Shown piece by piece: positions 1-7,859 of a DNA stretch of 64,000 nt (position 1 is its first letter; every line of letters starts with the position of its first letter). The stretch spans positions 1-64,000 of the forward strand of contig NZ_PVTF01000019.1 of NCBI RefSeq assembly GCF_003002815.1. Direction: 5' to 3'. Position numbers and translations under genes: made by a program. Source of the stretch: Umezawaea tangerina (GTDB lineage Bacteria; Actinomycetota; Actinomycetes; Mycobacteriales; Pseudonocardiaceae). The notes below the pieces were generated by a model, which was given only the letters and a program-made list of their open reading frames with translations, made no database searches and was not told the DNA's origin.

Positions 1-45
1 AATGGGTGGAGTTGACCGGTACTAATAGGCCGAGGACTTGTTTAC
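1..45 (+). rRNA. 23S rRNA, 3' end (partial)
   Basis: The first ~45 bases carry the conserved 3'-terminal 23S segment (GGTACTAATAGGCCGAGGAC at 18-37). The gene starts outside the window, and the exact mature 3' end cannot be fixed from sequence alone. It sits about 110 bases before 5S, the usual bacterial 23S-5S order. Confidence 0.9.
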
Positions 46-153
46 GAAGACGCTACGCATCCACTGTGCGGTTCTGAAAGAACCGAACCGGACCATCAGG
101 GTCCACTCCTACGGGGGTGGAGACTCTGGTGCCCACGGTAGGTAATTTCATAG

Positions 154-270
154 TGTTTCCGCGGTCATGGCGGAGGGGAAACACCCGGTCCCATTCCGAA
201 CCCGGTAGTTAAGCCCTCCTGCGCCGATGGTACTGCACTGGTGACGGTGTGGGAGAGTAGGTCACCGCGG
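154..270 (+). rRNA. rrf: 5S ribosomal RNA
   Basis: About 117 nt with 5S hallmarks: the loop-A/helix-III segment CCCATTCCGAACCCGG, then GTTAAGCCCTCC, and the 3' segment GTGTGGGAGAGTAGGTCACC. It follows the 23S tail and is followed by a strong terminator, so it closes an rRNA operon. Ends are approximate to a few bases. Confidence 0.93.
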
Positions 271-285
271 GACAATTATTCCCTG

Positions 286-336
286 AAAGGGCTTGTGATG
301 GGGGCACATCTTATGTGCTCAAATCACAAGCCCTTT
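286..336 (+). terminator. rRNA operon intrinsic terminator
   Basis: Perfect 14-bp arms (AAAGGGCTTGTGAT at 286-299 and its complement at 323-336), a 23-nt loop and a short T run. It lies right after 5S and before the next gene's RBS, so it is the likely end of the rRNA transcript. Confidence 0.9.
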
Positions 337-372
337 TCGGCGTGTTCAGGCGTTGTCCATAGGAGGAATCAG

Positions 373-2880
373 GTGTCCAGGTTCGGGGAACGTCCCGGCG
401 ACCGTCAGCGTGGCCAGGGAGACCGACCGCGCCGTTCCGATGGTGGTCCAGCCCAAAGCAGTGACCGCAGGCCGTCCAGCAGTGGCCGCCCGACGGGAAG
501 TGAGCGTGCCGCCGGTTACCCGCGGCGGGACGACAAGCACATCGCCCCCAACAGCGACGGACCGCGGCGCGACCAGCGCGGCACGTCCAGTGGTGGCGAA
601 CGCCGGGAGTACAAGCCCCGCGACGACCGCCCCCGCTACGAGAAGCCCCGTGGCACCGGTTCCGGCAGCAGTGGCGGCGGCTACCCCCGTCGCGACGACC
701 GCTCGGGTAGCACGGGCGGCTCCTACAAGCCCCGTGACGACCGTTCCGGTGGTGGGGAACGGCGCGAGTACAAGCCCCGTGACGACCGTTCGGGCTCCGG
801 TGAGCGCCGCGAGTACAAGCCTCGCGATGACCGCTCCGGTGGTGGCGAACGCCGGGAGTACAAGCCGCGCGAGAGCACCTACAAGCCGCGCAGCGACAGC
901 GGTTCGAGCTCGTACAAGCCCCGTGACGACCGGCCTCGGTACGACAAGGCGCGCGACGACCGCGGTGGCAGCACCTATCGCAAGGACGACGCCCCCCGCG
1001 GCGGCGGCTACCAGCGTTCCGGCGGCGACAGCAGGCCGGACTTCCGGCCGCGCACCGGTGGCGCCTCGGGCGGCACGCACAAGCGCGACAGCCGCGACGG
1101 CCGTCCCGACTTCCGCCCCCGCACCACGGGCACCGGCAGCAGCTTCAAGCGCGACGACCGCTCCGGCGGTGGCGAGCGCCGCGAGTACAAGCCCCGCACC
1201 GAAGGCGGCAGCAGCAACTACCCGCGTCGTGACGAGCGCGGTGGCATCTCCAGCAACGGCAACAGCCGCTACCGCAGCTCCGACGACAAGCCGCGCTACG
1301 ACAAGCCCCGTGACGACCGCTCCGGCGACGACCGGCGGGACTTCAAGCCCCGCACCGGGTCCTCCGGCGGCTACCAGCGCGACGACCGCCCCCGCTACGA
1401 CAAGCCGCGCGACGACCGGGGCAGCGCCCCGCGCCGCGACGAGGGTGGCCGCGGCGGGTACCAGTACCGCGACGACAAGTCCGCGGGCGGCGAGCGCCGC
1501 GAGTACAAGTCGCGCGACGACCGCGGTGGCGACCGTCGTGAGTACAAGCCGCGCACCGAGAGCAGCGGTGGCTACCAGCGTCGGGACGACCGCGCGGGCA
1601 GCGGTGAGCGTCGTGAGTACAAGCCGCGCACCGAGACCGGCACCGGTTACCAGCGTCGGGACGACCGCGCCGGTAGCGGTGAGCGTCGTGAGTACAAGCC
1701 GCGCACCGAGACCGGCAGCGGCTACCAGTCCCGTGACGACCGCTCCGGTGGTGAACGCCGGGAGTACAAGCCCCGCGAGGACCGCGGGTCGAGCGGCTAC
1801 CAGCGCGACGACAAGCCGCGTTACGAGCGTGCGGGCGGCGAGCGGACGACGTCGCGCGAGGACCGTCCCCGGCACGAGAAGCCGCGGCACACCAAGCCGA
1901 AGGTGGACGCTCCCCAGGAGACCACCTCCGCCAAGGACGACAAGCGCGACGAGCGCAGCCGCCAGCGGGCCGCCCGCTTCCAGGAGCGCACCCCCCAGTA
2001 CGGGTCGGGTGCGGCCCCGGAAGCCGAGGGCGACGAGTCGGTGGAGGCGCCGGTCGTCGACGCCGACGTGCGTTCCGACGCCGAGTCCGCTCCCGCAGCC
2101 GAGGCGCCGGCGCAGGAGTCCGCTCCCGCGGCTCCTGTCGTGGAAGAGGGCTACCAGCGGGCACGTGCGCCGGAGCTCCCGCCGGAGGCCGACATCTCCG
2201 CGCTCGACCCCGAGATCAAGGGTGAGCTGCGGGGCCTGCCGAAGGGGTTGGCCGAGATCGTCGGTCGGCACCTGGCGGCGGCCGGGCTCCTGGTCGACAC
2301 CGACCCGGTGCTGGCACTGGAGCACGCCCGCTACGCGCGGGGCAAGGCCGCTCGCATCGGCGTCATCCGCGAGGCCGCGGGACTGACCGCGTACCACGCC
2401 GGCGAGTGGGCCGAGGCGCTGTCCGAGCTGCGCGCCGCGCGCCGCATGTCGACCGGCACCGGTCACATCGCGGTGATGGCCGACTGCGAGCGCGCGCTGG
2501 GCCGCCCGGAACGGGCGATCGAGCTGGCCCGCGAGGTCCAGGGCCAGCCGCTGGCGCCGGACGAGGCCGTGGAGCTGCGGATCGTCGCGGCCGGGGCCCG
2601 TCGGGACATGGGGCAGTTCGACGCGGCCGTGGTCGCGCTCCAGGGCGAGGACCTCGACCCGAAGCGCCGCGACCCGTGGAGCGCCCGGCTGTTCTACGCC
2701 TACGCGGACAACCTCGAGGCCGCGGGCCGCGCCGAGGAGTCGGTGCAGTGGTTCCTGCACGCGGCCGAAGCCGATGACGAGAACGAGACGGACGCCGCCG
2801 AGCGGGCGTTCGGGTTCTCGATCGTGGAAGAGGACGTCGAGGAAGACGCCCTCGAAGACGAGGGGAACGCGGAGAAGTGA
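373..2880 (+). CDS. TPR-type protein with a very long Arg/Asp/Tyr-rich tandem-repeat N-terminus (Rv1691-like C-terminus)
   Basis: 835 residues from GTG 373, chosen because AGGAGGA (361-367) lies just upstream and because an earlier in-frame start would run through 5S rRNA. Residues ~1-560 are low-complexity, with about ten copies of a GGERREYKPRDDRSG-like motif interspersed with PRYDKPRDD, GGYQRRDDR and PDFRPRT variants. An acidic/Pro-Ala linker follows, then a C-terminal ~230-residue helical region of TPR type, matching the position of Rv1691 before the HAD phosphatase. The repeat region is highly charged and predicted disordered, resembling RGG/RNA-binding tracts. Its 3' end overlaps the HAD gene by GTGA, implying co-translation. 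The C-terminal homology is inferred from synteny; the role is unknown. Confidence 0.8.
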   Translation: MSRFGERPGDRQRGQGDRPRRSDGGPAQSSDRRPSSSGRPTGSERAAGYPRRDDKHIAPNSDGPRRDQRGTSSGGERREYKPRDDRPRYEKPRGTGSGSSGGGYPRRDDRSGSTGGSYKPRDDRSGGGERREYKPRDDRSGSGERREYKPRDDRSGGGERREYKPRESTYKPRSDSGSSSYKPRDDRPRYDKARDDRGGSTYRKDDAPRGGGYQRSGGDSRPDFRPRTGGASGGTHKRDSRDGRPDFRPRTTGTGSSFKRDDRSGGGERREYKPRTEGGSSNYPRRDERGGISSNGNSRYRSSDDKPRYDKPRDDRSGDDRRDFKPRTGSSGGYQRDDRPRYDKPRDDRGSAPRRDEGGRGGYQYRDDKSAGGERREYKSRDDRGGDRREYKPRTESSGGYQRRDDRAGSGERREYKPRTETGTGYQRRDDRAGSGERREYKPRTETGSGYQSRDDRSGGERREYKPREDRGSSGYQRDDKPRYERAGGERTTSREDRPRHEKPRHTKPKVDAPQETTSAKDDKRDERSRQRAARFQERTPQYGSGAAPEAEGDESVEAPVVDADVRSDAESAPAAEAPAQESAPAAPVVEEGYQRARAPELPPEADISALDPEIKGELRGLPKGLAEIVGRHLAAAGLLVDTDPVLALEHARYARGKAARIGVIREAAGLTAYHAGEWAEALSELRAARRMSTGTGHIAVMADCERALGRPERAIELAREVQGQPLAPDEAVELRIVAAGARRDMGQFDAAVVALQGEDLDPKRRDPWSARLFYAYADNLEAAGRAEESVQWFLHAAEADDENETDAAERAFGFSIVEEDVEEDALEDEGNAEK

Positions 2881-3665
2881 CCGAGACGTTGTTGGCGCGG
2901 TACGACGCACTGCTGCTGGACCTCGACGGCACTGTGTACCGGGGCAAGGAGCCCGTCCCCGGCGCCGCGGAGGCCGTGGCGGCCGCCCGCGCGTTGGGGG
3001 TGGGCATCCGGTTCGTGACCAACAACGCCTCTCGGGCACCGCAGGACGTCGCCGACCACCTGGCCGAGATCGGGTTCGAAGCCGTTCTCGACGAGGTGAG
3101 CACGAGCGCGCAGGCCGCGGCCGCGATGCTGGGTGAACACCTCACCGCCGGGACCAAGGTCCTGGTACTGGGCACGGACGCGCTGGCCGAAGAGGTGTCG
3201 CGGGCCGGGTTCGTGCCGGTCCGCGAGGCTTCGGACGACGTGGTGGCCGTGGTGCAAGGGCTGTCGCAGGACCTCGGCTGGCGTGAGCTGGCCGAGGCCT
3301 GCGTGGCTCTGCGCCGGGGAGCGTTGTGGGTGGCGTGCAACGTGGACGTGACGCTGCCGACCGAGCGCGGGCTGCTGCCGGGGTGCGGGGCGCTGGTGGC
3401 GGCGTTGAAGGCGGCCACCGATCGGGAGCCGATGGTGGCGGGGAAACCCGCGGCGCCGTTGCTGGAACAGGCGGCGAAATCGCTGGGGGCCGAGAGGCCG
3501 TTGGTGGTGGGAGACCGGCTGGACACGGACATCGCGGGGGCGGTGAACGCGGGGATGGACTCGTTGTTGGTGTTGACGGGGGTGTCGACGGAGGCGGAGG
3601 CGATGGCGTTGGCTGAGGGGTGGAGGCCTACGTACATCGCGGCGGATTTGGGTGGGTTGTTGTAG
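2877..3665 (+). CDS. HAD-IIA family sugar/glycerol-phosphate phosphatase (NagD-like)
   Basis: 262 residues. Motif I DLDGTVYRG (residues 15-23) contains the nucleophile Asp and general-acid Asp; TNNAS is motif II, and VVGDRLDTDIAGAVNAG is motif IV. This is the HAD-IIA layout shared with Rv1692, a glycerol-3-phosphate phosphatase acting in polar-lipid recycling. The GTG start overlaps the preceding TGA. The last ~100 nt drift to TTG/GGG/GTG-rich codons, unlike the first two thirds, where the gene approaches the hairpin element downstream. Family is secure; substrate is inferred from synteny. Confidence 0.9.
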   Translation: MTETLLARYDALLLDLDGTVYRGKEPVPGAAEAVAAARALGVGIRFVTNNASRAPQDVADHLAEIGFEAVLDEVSTSAQAAAAMLGEHLTAGTKVLVLGTDALAEEVSRAGFVPVREASDDVVAVVQGLSQDLGWRELAEACVALRRGALWVACNVDVTLPTERGLLPGCGALVAALKAATDREPMVAGKPAAPLLEQAAKSLGAERPLVVGDRLDTDIAGAVNAGMDSLLVLTGVSTEAEAMALAEGWRPTYIAADLGGLL

Positions 3666-3744
3666 GGGGTTGGGTGGGGCGTGTCTGCCTTGCAAGTTCT
3701 CTTGGGGGAGTCTGGCCCTCGGTTGTGTTGTGTCCACCGACTGG

Positions 3745-4120
3745 TGAAGCCCGGCCCCCGGTGCGCAATTGTCTCAATGCCCTGCCCATGTTTGTCAAGA
3801 CGGTGAAGCTGTCTTGACAAACATGGGCAGGGCAGGAGGGCGCTGTGTATCGGGGGCAGGGGTAGGTCTGGCTTCGCCAGCATCAGGCTGCGCCTGACCA
3901 AGCATCGGGCTCCGCCCGACGAGGCTTCCTCGGCTTCGCCGTTGGACCAAGCATCCGCGCTTCGCGGCGGACAGGGCATCCTTGCTGCGCGGCGGACAAG
4001 GCCCCAGGCGCTCCGCGCCGGATGCGCGCGGGCGGGCTGCGCCCGTCGTGGGGATCCTCGCTTCGCGTCGGACGAAGCGGGCGGGCGCTCCGCGTCGGGT
4101 GCGAGGTGGCGGCTGCGCCG
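3745..4120 (+). repeat. Hairpin-plus-minihairpin intergenic element, copy A
   Basis: It begins with a conserved leader containing ATTGTCTCAATG. A large hairpin follows with perfect 22-bp arms (3780-3801 and 3811-3832) around a 9-nt loop. Next comes a conserved segment (GGAGGGCGCTGTG, then ATCGGGGGCAG), then an array of small palindromes with 3-5-nt loops such as CTGGCTTCGCCAG, GGGCTCCGCCC and CCGCGCTTCGCGG to about 4120. Three more copies lie at 36.5, 50.7 and 62.5 kb. Arm sequence differs from the other copies except for the TTGTCAAGAC loop-proximal core. No ORF inside looks coding. Strand given is the orientation leader, hairpin, array. Confidence 0.9.
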
Positions 4121-4307
4121 GTTTTGTGTGTCTTGCTTTGCGTCGTTCTGTCTTCCAAGTGTTGCTGTGGGTTTGCCGGCAATTTCCTTGTGCTTCCTGG
4201 GTGTGGGTTGTCTTCTCCTGTGTTTTGGCCGGGGGTGGGGTCGTTTCCCAGGTGGTGTCCAGGAGACGTTCAGGGTGGCGCGATGTGGTGTGCATACGTT
4301 GCTGGGT

Positions 4308-5414
4308 ATGGGAAATGTGCGTGGTCGGGATGTGTTGGTCGGGGTGGGGATCGGGGCGGTTGCGGTTGTTGTGATGTGGGGGGTGGCGGCTGCGGGGTTG
4401 GGGTTGTTGGGGGTTGGGGAGGTTGTGCGGCGGGCTGTTGGGGTTGTGGGGGCGGCGGTTGGGGTGCCGGTGAGGGTTGTGCCGCAGTTGCCGGGGGTGG
4501 GGGCTGGGGTGGGGGCGGTGGTTGAGGTGGGGCTTGGGGTGGTGGCGACGGGGGTCGCGTTTGTCGGGGTTGTTGTTGTGGGGGTTGGGTTGTGGTGGGT
4601 GGGGCGGTGGGGGGTGGCTGTTGGGGTCGTAGGTGGGTTTGCCTTGGTTTTGTCCCTTGTGGCTTTTGGGGTTGGTGGGGGTGCGGGGGTGTGGGTGGAG
4701 TCGGGAAGTGTTGTGGTGCAAGGGGTTCTGTTCGTTCTGCTGGTGGTGGGGGTGTGGGGGTTGACCACTGTGGAGGTGGTGAGGCCCGCGGTGGTGGCTG
4801 TGGTGCGGGTATTGGGTGGGGCGGTTGTGGTGGCGATGGTTGTGGGGGTGGGGGTTGTGGTTGCGCAGGGGCGGGGGGCGTGGGTGGTGGGGGTGGTTGT
4901 GCTTTTGGGGCCGAGTGTGGTGTTCGCGGTGGTGACGCGGGGGATGGGGGTCGGGTGGGAGGTGCGGGTTGATGACGCTGTGAAGGGGGTGTTGGAGAGG
5001 GTTGGTGGTGGGGGGATGGTGGAGTTGGGGGTGCTGGACGTGCCGGTGTGGCCGATGTCGGTGGTGTCCGTTCTGCTGCTTTTGGGGTGTGGGCTGTTGA
5101 CCGGGTGGTGGACGGGTGGGGACGGGGCGGTCGAGAGGGTGGCTCGGAGTGCTGCCGGGTTGGGGGTGGTGGGTGGTGTGGTGTCCGTGGTGATGGTGGT
5201 GGTGGCGTCGGTCCGGGCGCACGTGGCCGTGTCGGTGCGGGGGTTGGTGTTCCTGGACGGGAGTGCTGGGGTGGTGGGGGTGTGGTGGGAGGCTGCCCTG
5301 GTGGGGACCGTCGCGGGAGCGGTGGCGGGGGCGTTGGGTGCCGTGGTGTTCGTGGTCGGGGGGCGGGTGGGCGGAAGGGCTGGGAATGGCGTCGTTGTTG
5401 GTGGTCGAGGATGA
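4308..5414 (+). CDS. Polytopic membrane protein of unknown function, extreme Val/Gly composition
   Basis: 368 residues from ATG 4308. Longer in-frame extensions would run into the repeat element and are rejected. The protein is almost entirely hydrophobic, with roughly eight Val/Gly/Leu-rich membrane segments and few charged loops. It resembles Streptomyces multi-TM proteins of the streptophobe type, but I cannot assign it confidently. Codons are overwhelmingly GTG, GGG, TTG and GTT, so the + strand is extremely G+T rich, unlike most of the window. It overlaps the response regulator by 29 nt, suggesting one operon with the two-component system. The coding call rests on the long open frame with a hydrophobic periodic pattern and the overlap. 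Confidence 0.7.
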   Translation: MGNVRGRDVLVGVGIGAVAVVVMWGVAAAGLGLLGVGEVVRRAVGVVGAAVGVPVRVVPQLPGVGAGVGAVVEVGLGVVATGVAFVGVVVVGVGLWWVGRWGVAVGVVGGFALVLSLVAFGVGGGAGVWVESGSVVVQGVLFVLLVVGVWGLTTVEVVRPAVVAVVRVLGGAVVVAMVVGVGVVVAQGRGAWVVGVVVLLGPSVVFAVVTRGMGVGWEVRVDDAVKGVLERVGGGGMVELGVLDVPVWPMSVVSVLLLLGCGLLTGWWTGGDGAVERVARSAAGLGVVGGVVSVVMVVVASVRAHVAVSVRGLVFLDGSAGVVGVWWEAALVGTVAGAVAGALGAVVFVVGGRVGGRAGNGVVVGGRG

Positions 5415-6078
5415 TCCGACGCTGCGGGAGCTGCTGGGCGCGAGCCTGAGGTTCGCGGGGTTCGAGGTGGTGACGGCGGTGGACGGGGCGGCGGCGCTGG
5501 GGTTGGCGGAGCGGGAGGCGCCGGGGCTGGTGGTGCTGGACGTGATGCTGCCCGACATCGGTGGGTTCGAGGTGCTGCGGCGGTTGCGGCGGGCGCACGG
5601 GGAGGACCTGCCGGTGGTGTTCCTGACGGCGCGGGACACCCACGAGGACAAGGTGGACGGGCTGTCGGTCGGTGGTGACGACTACGTGACGAAGCCGTTC
5701 CGGCTGGAGGAGCTGATCGCGCGCATCCACGCGGTGCTGCGCCGCGCCGGGCGGTCGGCGGGAGTGCCGAACGGGACGCCGCTCGCGGTGGGGGACCTGG
5801 AGCTGGACCCGAACGCGCACCTGGTGACGCGCGGCGGGGAACGGGTCGAGCTGTCGCAGACGGAGTTCAAGCTGCTGCGCTACCTGATGGAGCACGCGGA
5901 CCAGACCGTGGCGAAGTCCCGGATCGTGCGGGACGTGTGGAACCACGACTTCGGCGGCGACCCGAGCATCGTCGAGTCCTACGTGAGCTACCTGCGCCGC
6001 AAGGTCGAACGGGGCGAGCCCAAGCTGATCCACACGGTCCGCGGCATCGGGTACGTGCTGCGGACACCGCGGCCGTGA
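5386..6078 (+). CDS. OmpR/PhoB-family response regulator
   Basis: 230 residues from ATG 5386 (ASLLVVEDDPTLRELL). The receiver domain (1-120) has the acidic pair Asp9/Asp10, phospho-acceptor Asp52 (LVVLDVMLPD), Thr in FLTARD and Lys in VTKPF. The C-terminal winged helix (~135-230) has LSQTEFKLLRYL and SYVSYLRRKVE. It is coupled to the downstream kinase by GTGA overlap and to the upstream membrane protein by 29 nt. The regulon cannot be deduced from sequence. Confidence 0.93.
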   Translation: MASLLVVEDDPTLRELLGASLRFAGFEVVTAVDGAAALGLAEREAPGLVVLDVMLPDIGGFEVLRRLRRAHGEDLPVVFLTARDTHEDKVDGLSVGGDDYVTKPFRLEELIARIHAVLRRAGRSAGVPNGTPLAVGDLELDPNAHLVTRGGERVELSQTEFKLLRYLMEHADQTVAKSRIVRDVWNHDFGGDPSIVESYVSYLRRKVERGEPKLIHTVRGIGYVLRTPRP

Positions 6079-7553
6079 CGGTGCTGCGCCGGGTCCCGCT
6101 GAGCGCGCGGCTGCTGGTGATCACGCTGGTGCTGCTGGCCGTCGGGCTGGTCGCGACCACCGCCGTGGTGGTGGCGTCGCTGCGCGGGCCGCTGGTGAAC
6201 CGGGTGGACGGCCGGCTGCGGGCGGGTGGTGAGCTGCTCTCGCGCTTCCCGCCGCAGGCGCTCGACGCGGTCGGTCGGGCCGCGGTCGGGCAAGGCGCGC
6301 CCGCGAACAGCTCGGGGCTGCTGGACCTGGTCACCGACACCCACATCACCTACGTGTCCCCCGACGGCGGGCAGGAGCGGATGTTCCGGCTGGGCACGGC
6401 GGGCACCGCGCCGGATCCGGGGCTGCCGGACCTCGGCGCCTCGACCGCGGCCAGGAGCGGGCAGGGGCCGTTCGACATCGAGTCGGACACCGGGACTACC
6501 TGGCGCGTCCTCGTCCTGCCCGCCCGGTACTCCGGGGCCGACGGCGTGGTGGTCGTGTTCGCCGCGTCGCTGGCGGACGTGGACGCGGTCGTCGGCCGGG
6601 TCAGGACCAACTGCTACCTGATCGGCTCGGCGCTGCTCGTGCTGCTGTCGCTGCTCGGGTTCTTCGCGCTGCGCGCCGGACTGCGGCCGCTGCGCCAGGT
6701 CGAGGCCACGTCGGCGGCGATCGCGGCCGGTGAGCCGGGCCGCCGGGTGCCGGACATCGCCGCGCCCAGCACGGAGGTGGGCAGCCTCGCCGCCACGATG
6801 AACGGGATGCTGGACCGGCTCGACGAGGCGGCCGCGGCCAGGGCGGAGTCGGAGGCGCGCACCCGGCGGTTCGTGGCCGACGCGAGCCACGAGCTGCGCA
6901 CCCCGTTGGCGGGCATCAGCGGGTCGACGGAGCTGTACCGGATGGGCGCGTTGCCGGAGCGCGCGGACGTGGACCGGACGATGGACCGGATCGAACGGGA
7001 GTCGCGCAGGCTGGAACGGCTCGTCGACGACCTGCTGCTGCTCGCCCGGTTCGACGACGCGGACCCCACCGCGCTGCGGATGGAGCCGATGGACCTGCGG
7101 GCGGTCGCCGTGGACGCGCTGCACGACCTGCGCGCGCTCGACCCGACCCGCCCGGTGGAGCTCACCGGACCCGGTGGCGGACCGGTCGGTCCGGCGCCCG
7201 TCCTCGGCGACGAGGCCCGACTGCGCCAGGTGGTGACGAACCTGGTCGGCAACGCCGTCCGGCACACCCCCGCCGCCACGGCGGTCCGCGTCGGCGTCGG
7301 CACCGTCGACGGGCGCGCGGTGGTGGAGGTCGCCGACGAGGGGCCGGGGCTCACCCCGGAACAGGCGGAGCGGGTCTTCGAGCGGTTCTACCGGGCGGAC
7401 GCCTCGCGCACCCGCGCCGACGGCGGGGGTGCCGGGCTGGGGCTCGCGATCGCCCGGTCGCTGGTCGTCGCGCAGGGTGGGGACCTGCTCGTCACGGCCA
7501 CGCCGGGAGCGGGCGCGGTCTTCACGATGGCGCTGCCCGCACGCCCCGTCTGA
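6075..7553 (+). CDS. Sensor histidine kinase (HAMP, HisKA, HATPase)
   Basis: 492 residues from GTG 6075. TM1 lies at ~10-35, a ~140-residue extracytoplasmic sensor follows, TM2 at ~180-200 (LIGSALLVLLSLLGFFAL) leads into HAMP. The HisKA H-box DASHELRTPLAG carries His272; the ATPase domain has N-box QVVTNLVGNAVRHTP, G1 VADEGPGL and G2 GGGAGLGLAIA. It is the cognate kinase of the preceding regulator by overlap. The sensor segment has no recognisable ligand motif. Confidence 0.93.
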   Translation: MTVLRRVPLSARLLVITLVLLAVGLVATTAVVVASLRGPLVNRVDGRLRAGGELLSRFPPQALDAVGRAAVGQGAPANSSGLLDLVTDTHITYVSPDGGQERMFRLGTAGTAPDPGLPDLGASTAARSGQGPFDIESDTGTTWRVLVLPARYSGADGVVVVFAASLADVDAVVGRVRTNCYLIGSALLVLLSLLGFFALRAGLRPLRQVEATSAAIAAGEPGRRVPDIAAPSTEVGSLAATMNGMLDRLDEAAAARAESEARTRRFVADASHELRTPLAGISGSTELYRMGALPERADVDRTMDRIERESRRLERLVDDLLLLARFDDADPTALRMEPMDLRAVAVDALHDLRALDPTRPVELTGPGGGPVGPAPVLGDEARLRQVVTNLVGNAVRHTPAATAVRVGVGTVDGRAVVEVADEGPGLTPEQAERVFERFYRADASRTRADGGGAGLGLAIARSLVVAQGGDLLVTATPGAGAVFTMALPARPV

Positions 7554-7681
7554 CCTGTGTTCGGACAGGGTTCACCACGGGTTCTACGTGGGTTCGGGGC
7601 CGTCGGTTCACCCGTGCGCCCGGAAGCGCCGTGCGCCACTCTCGCGCGTGTTCCGCCGGGACGATCCGCTACCGTGAACAC

Positions 7682-7855
7682 GTGAACGTCGACGTTCCCC
7701 TGCCCGGCCCGCCGGTCGATCCCGTGCTGGGCATCGACGCGGCCCTGGCCGGCCTGGAGGGCCTGGAGCACCTCGAGATCGTTGACCACGTGGCGCGGTT
7801 CGACATCGCGCACACGGCGTTGACGGTCGCGCTCTCGAGCATCGACAAGGTCTGA
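7682..7855 (+). CDS. Small conserved protein, Rv1693-like
   Basis: 57 residues from GTG 7682 (VNVDVPLPGPPVDPVLG). It occupies the exact slot of M. tuberculosis Rv1693, a ~58-residue hypothetical between the HAD phosphatase and TlyA. The centre is amphipathic (GLEGLEHLEIVDHVARFDIAH), with no signal peptide or cysteines. Stop codon is 4 nt before the tlyA start, so it is part of that operon. Function unknown. Confidence 0.75.
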   Translation: MNVDVPLPGPPVDPVLGIDAALAGLEGLEHLEIVDHVARFDIAHTALTVALSSIDKV

Positions 7856-7859
7856 TCCC

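Noticed and set aside
241-372. Upstream extension of the repeat-rich TPR protein to ATG 241
   Set aside because: It would read through the 3' part of 5S rRNA and the rRNA terminator; GTG 373 has an AGGAGGA site.
346-3039. Long minus-strand open frames opposite the repeat-rich gene
   Set aside because: High GC gives long antisense frames; they lack RBS and family features, and the + strand gene fits.
3780-3832. Reading the large element hairpins as ordinary terminators
   Set aside because: They have no T run, lie inside a larger conserved element, and copies occur at variable distance from either flanking gene; a secondary terminator role cannot be excluded.
3745-4120. Possibility that the repeat elements are a CRISPR array
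   Set aside because: Units are palindromes with unlike stems and no regular spacer length; no cas genes anywhere in the window.
3795-5651. Long minus-strand frames rich in Pro/His/Thr across 3.8-6.0 kb
   Set aside because: Antisense of G/T-rich DNA; they cross the repeat element and the response regulator gene.
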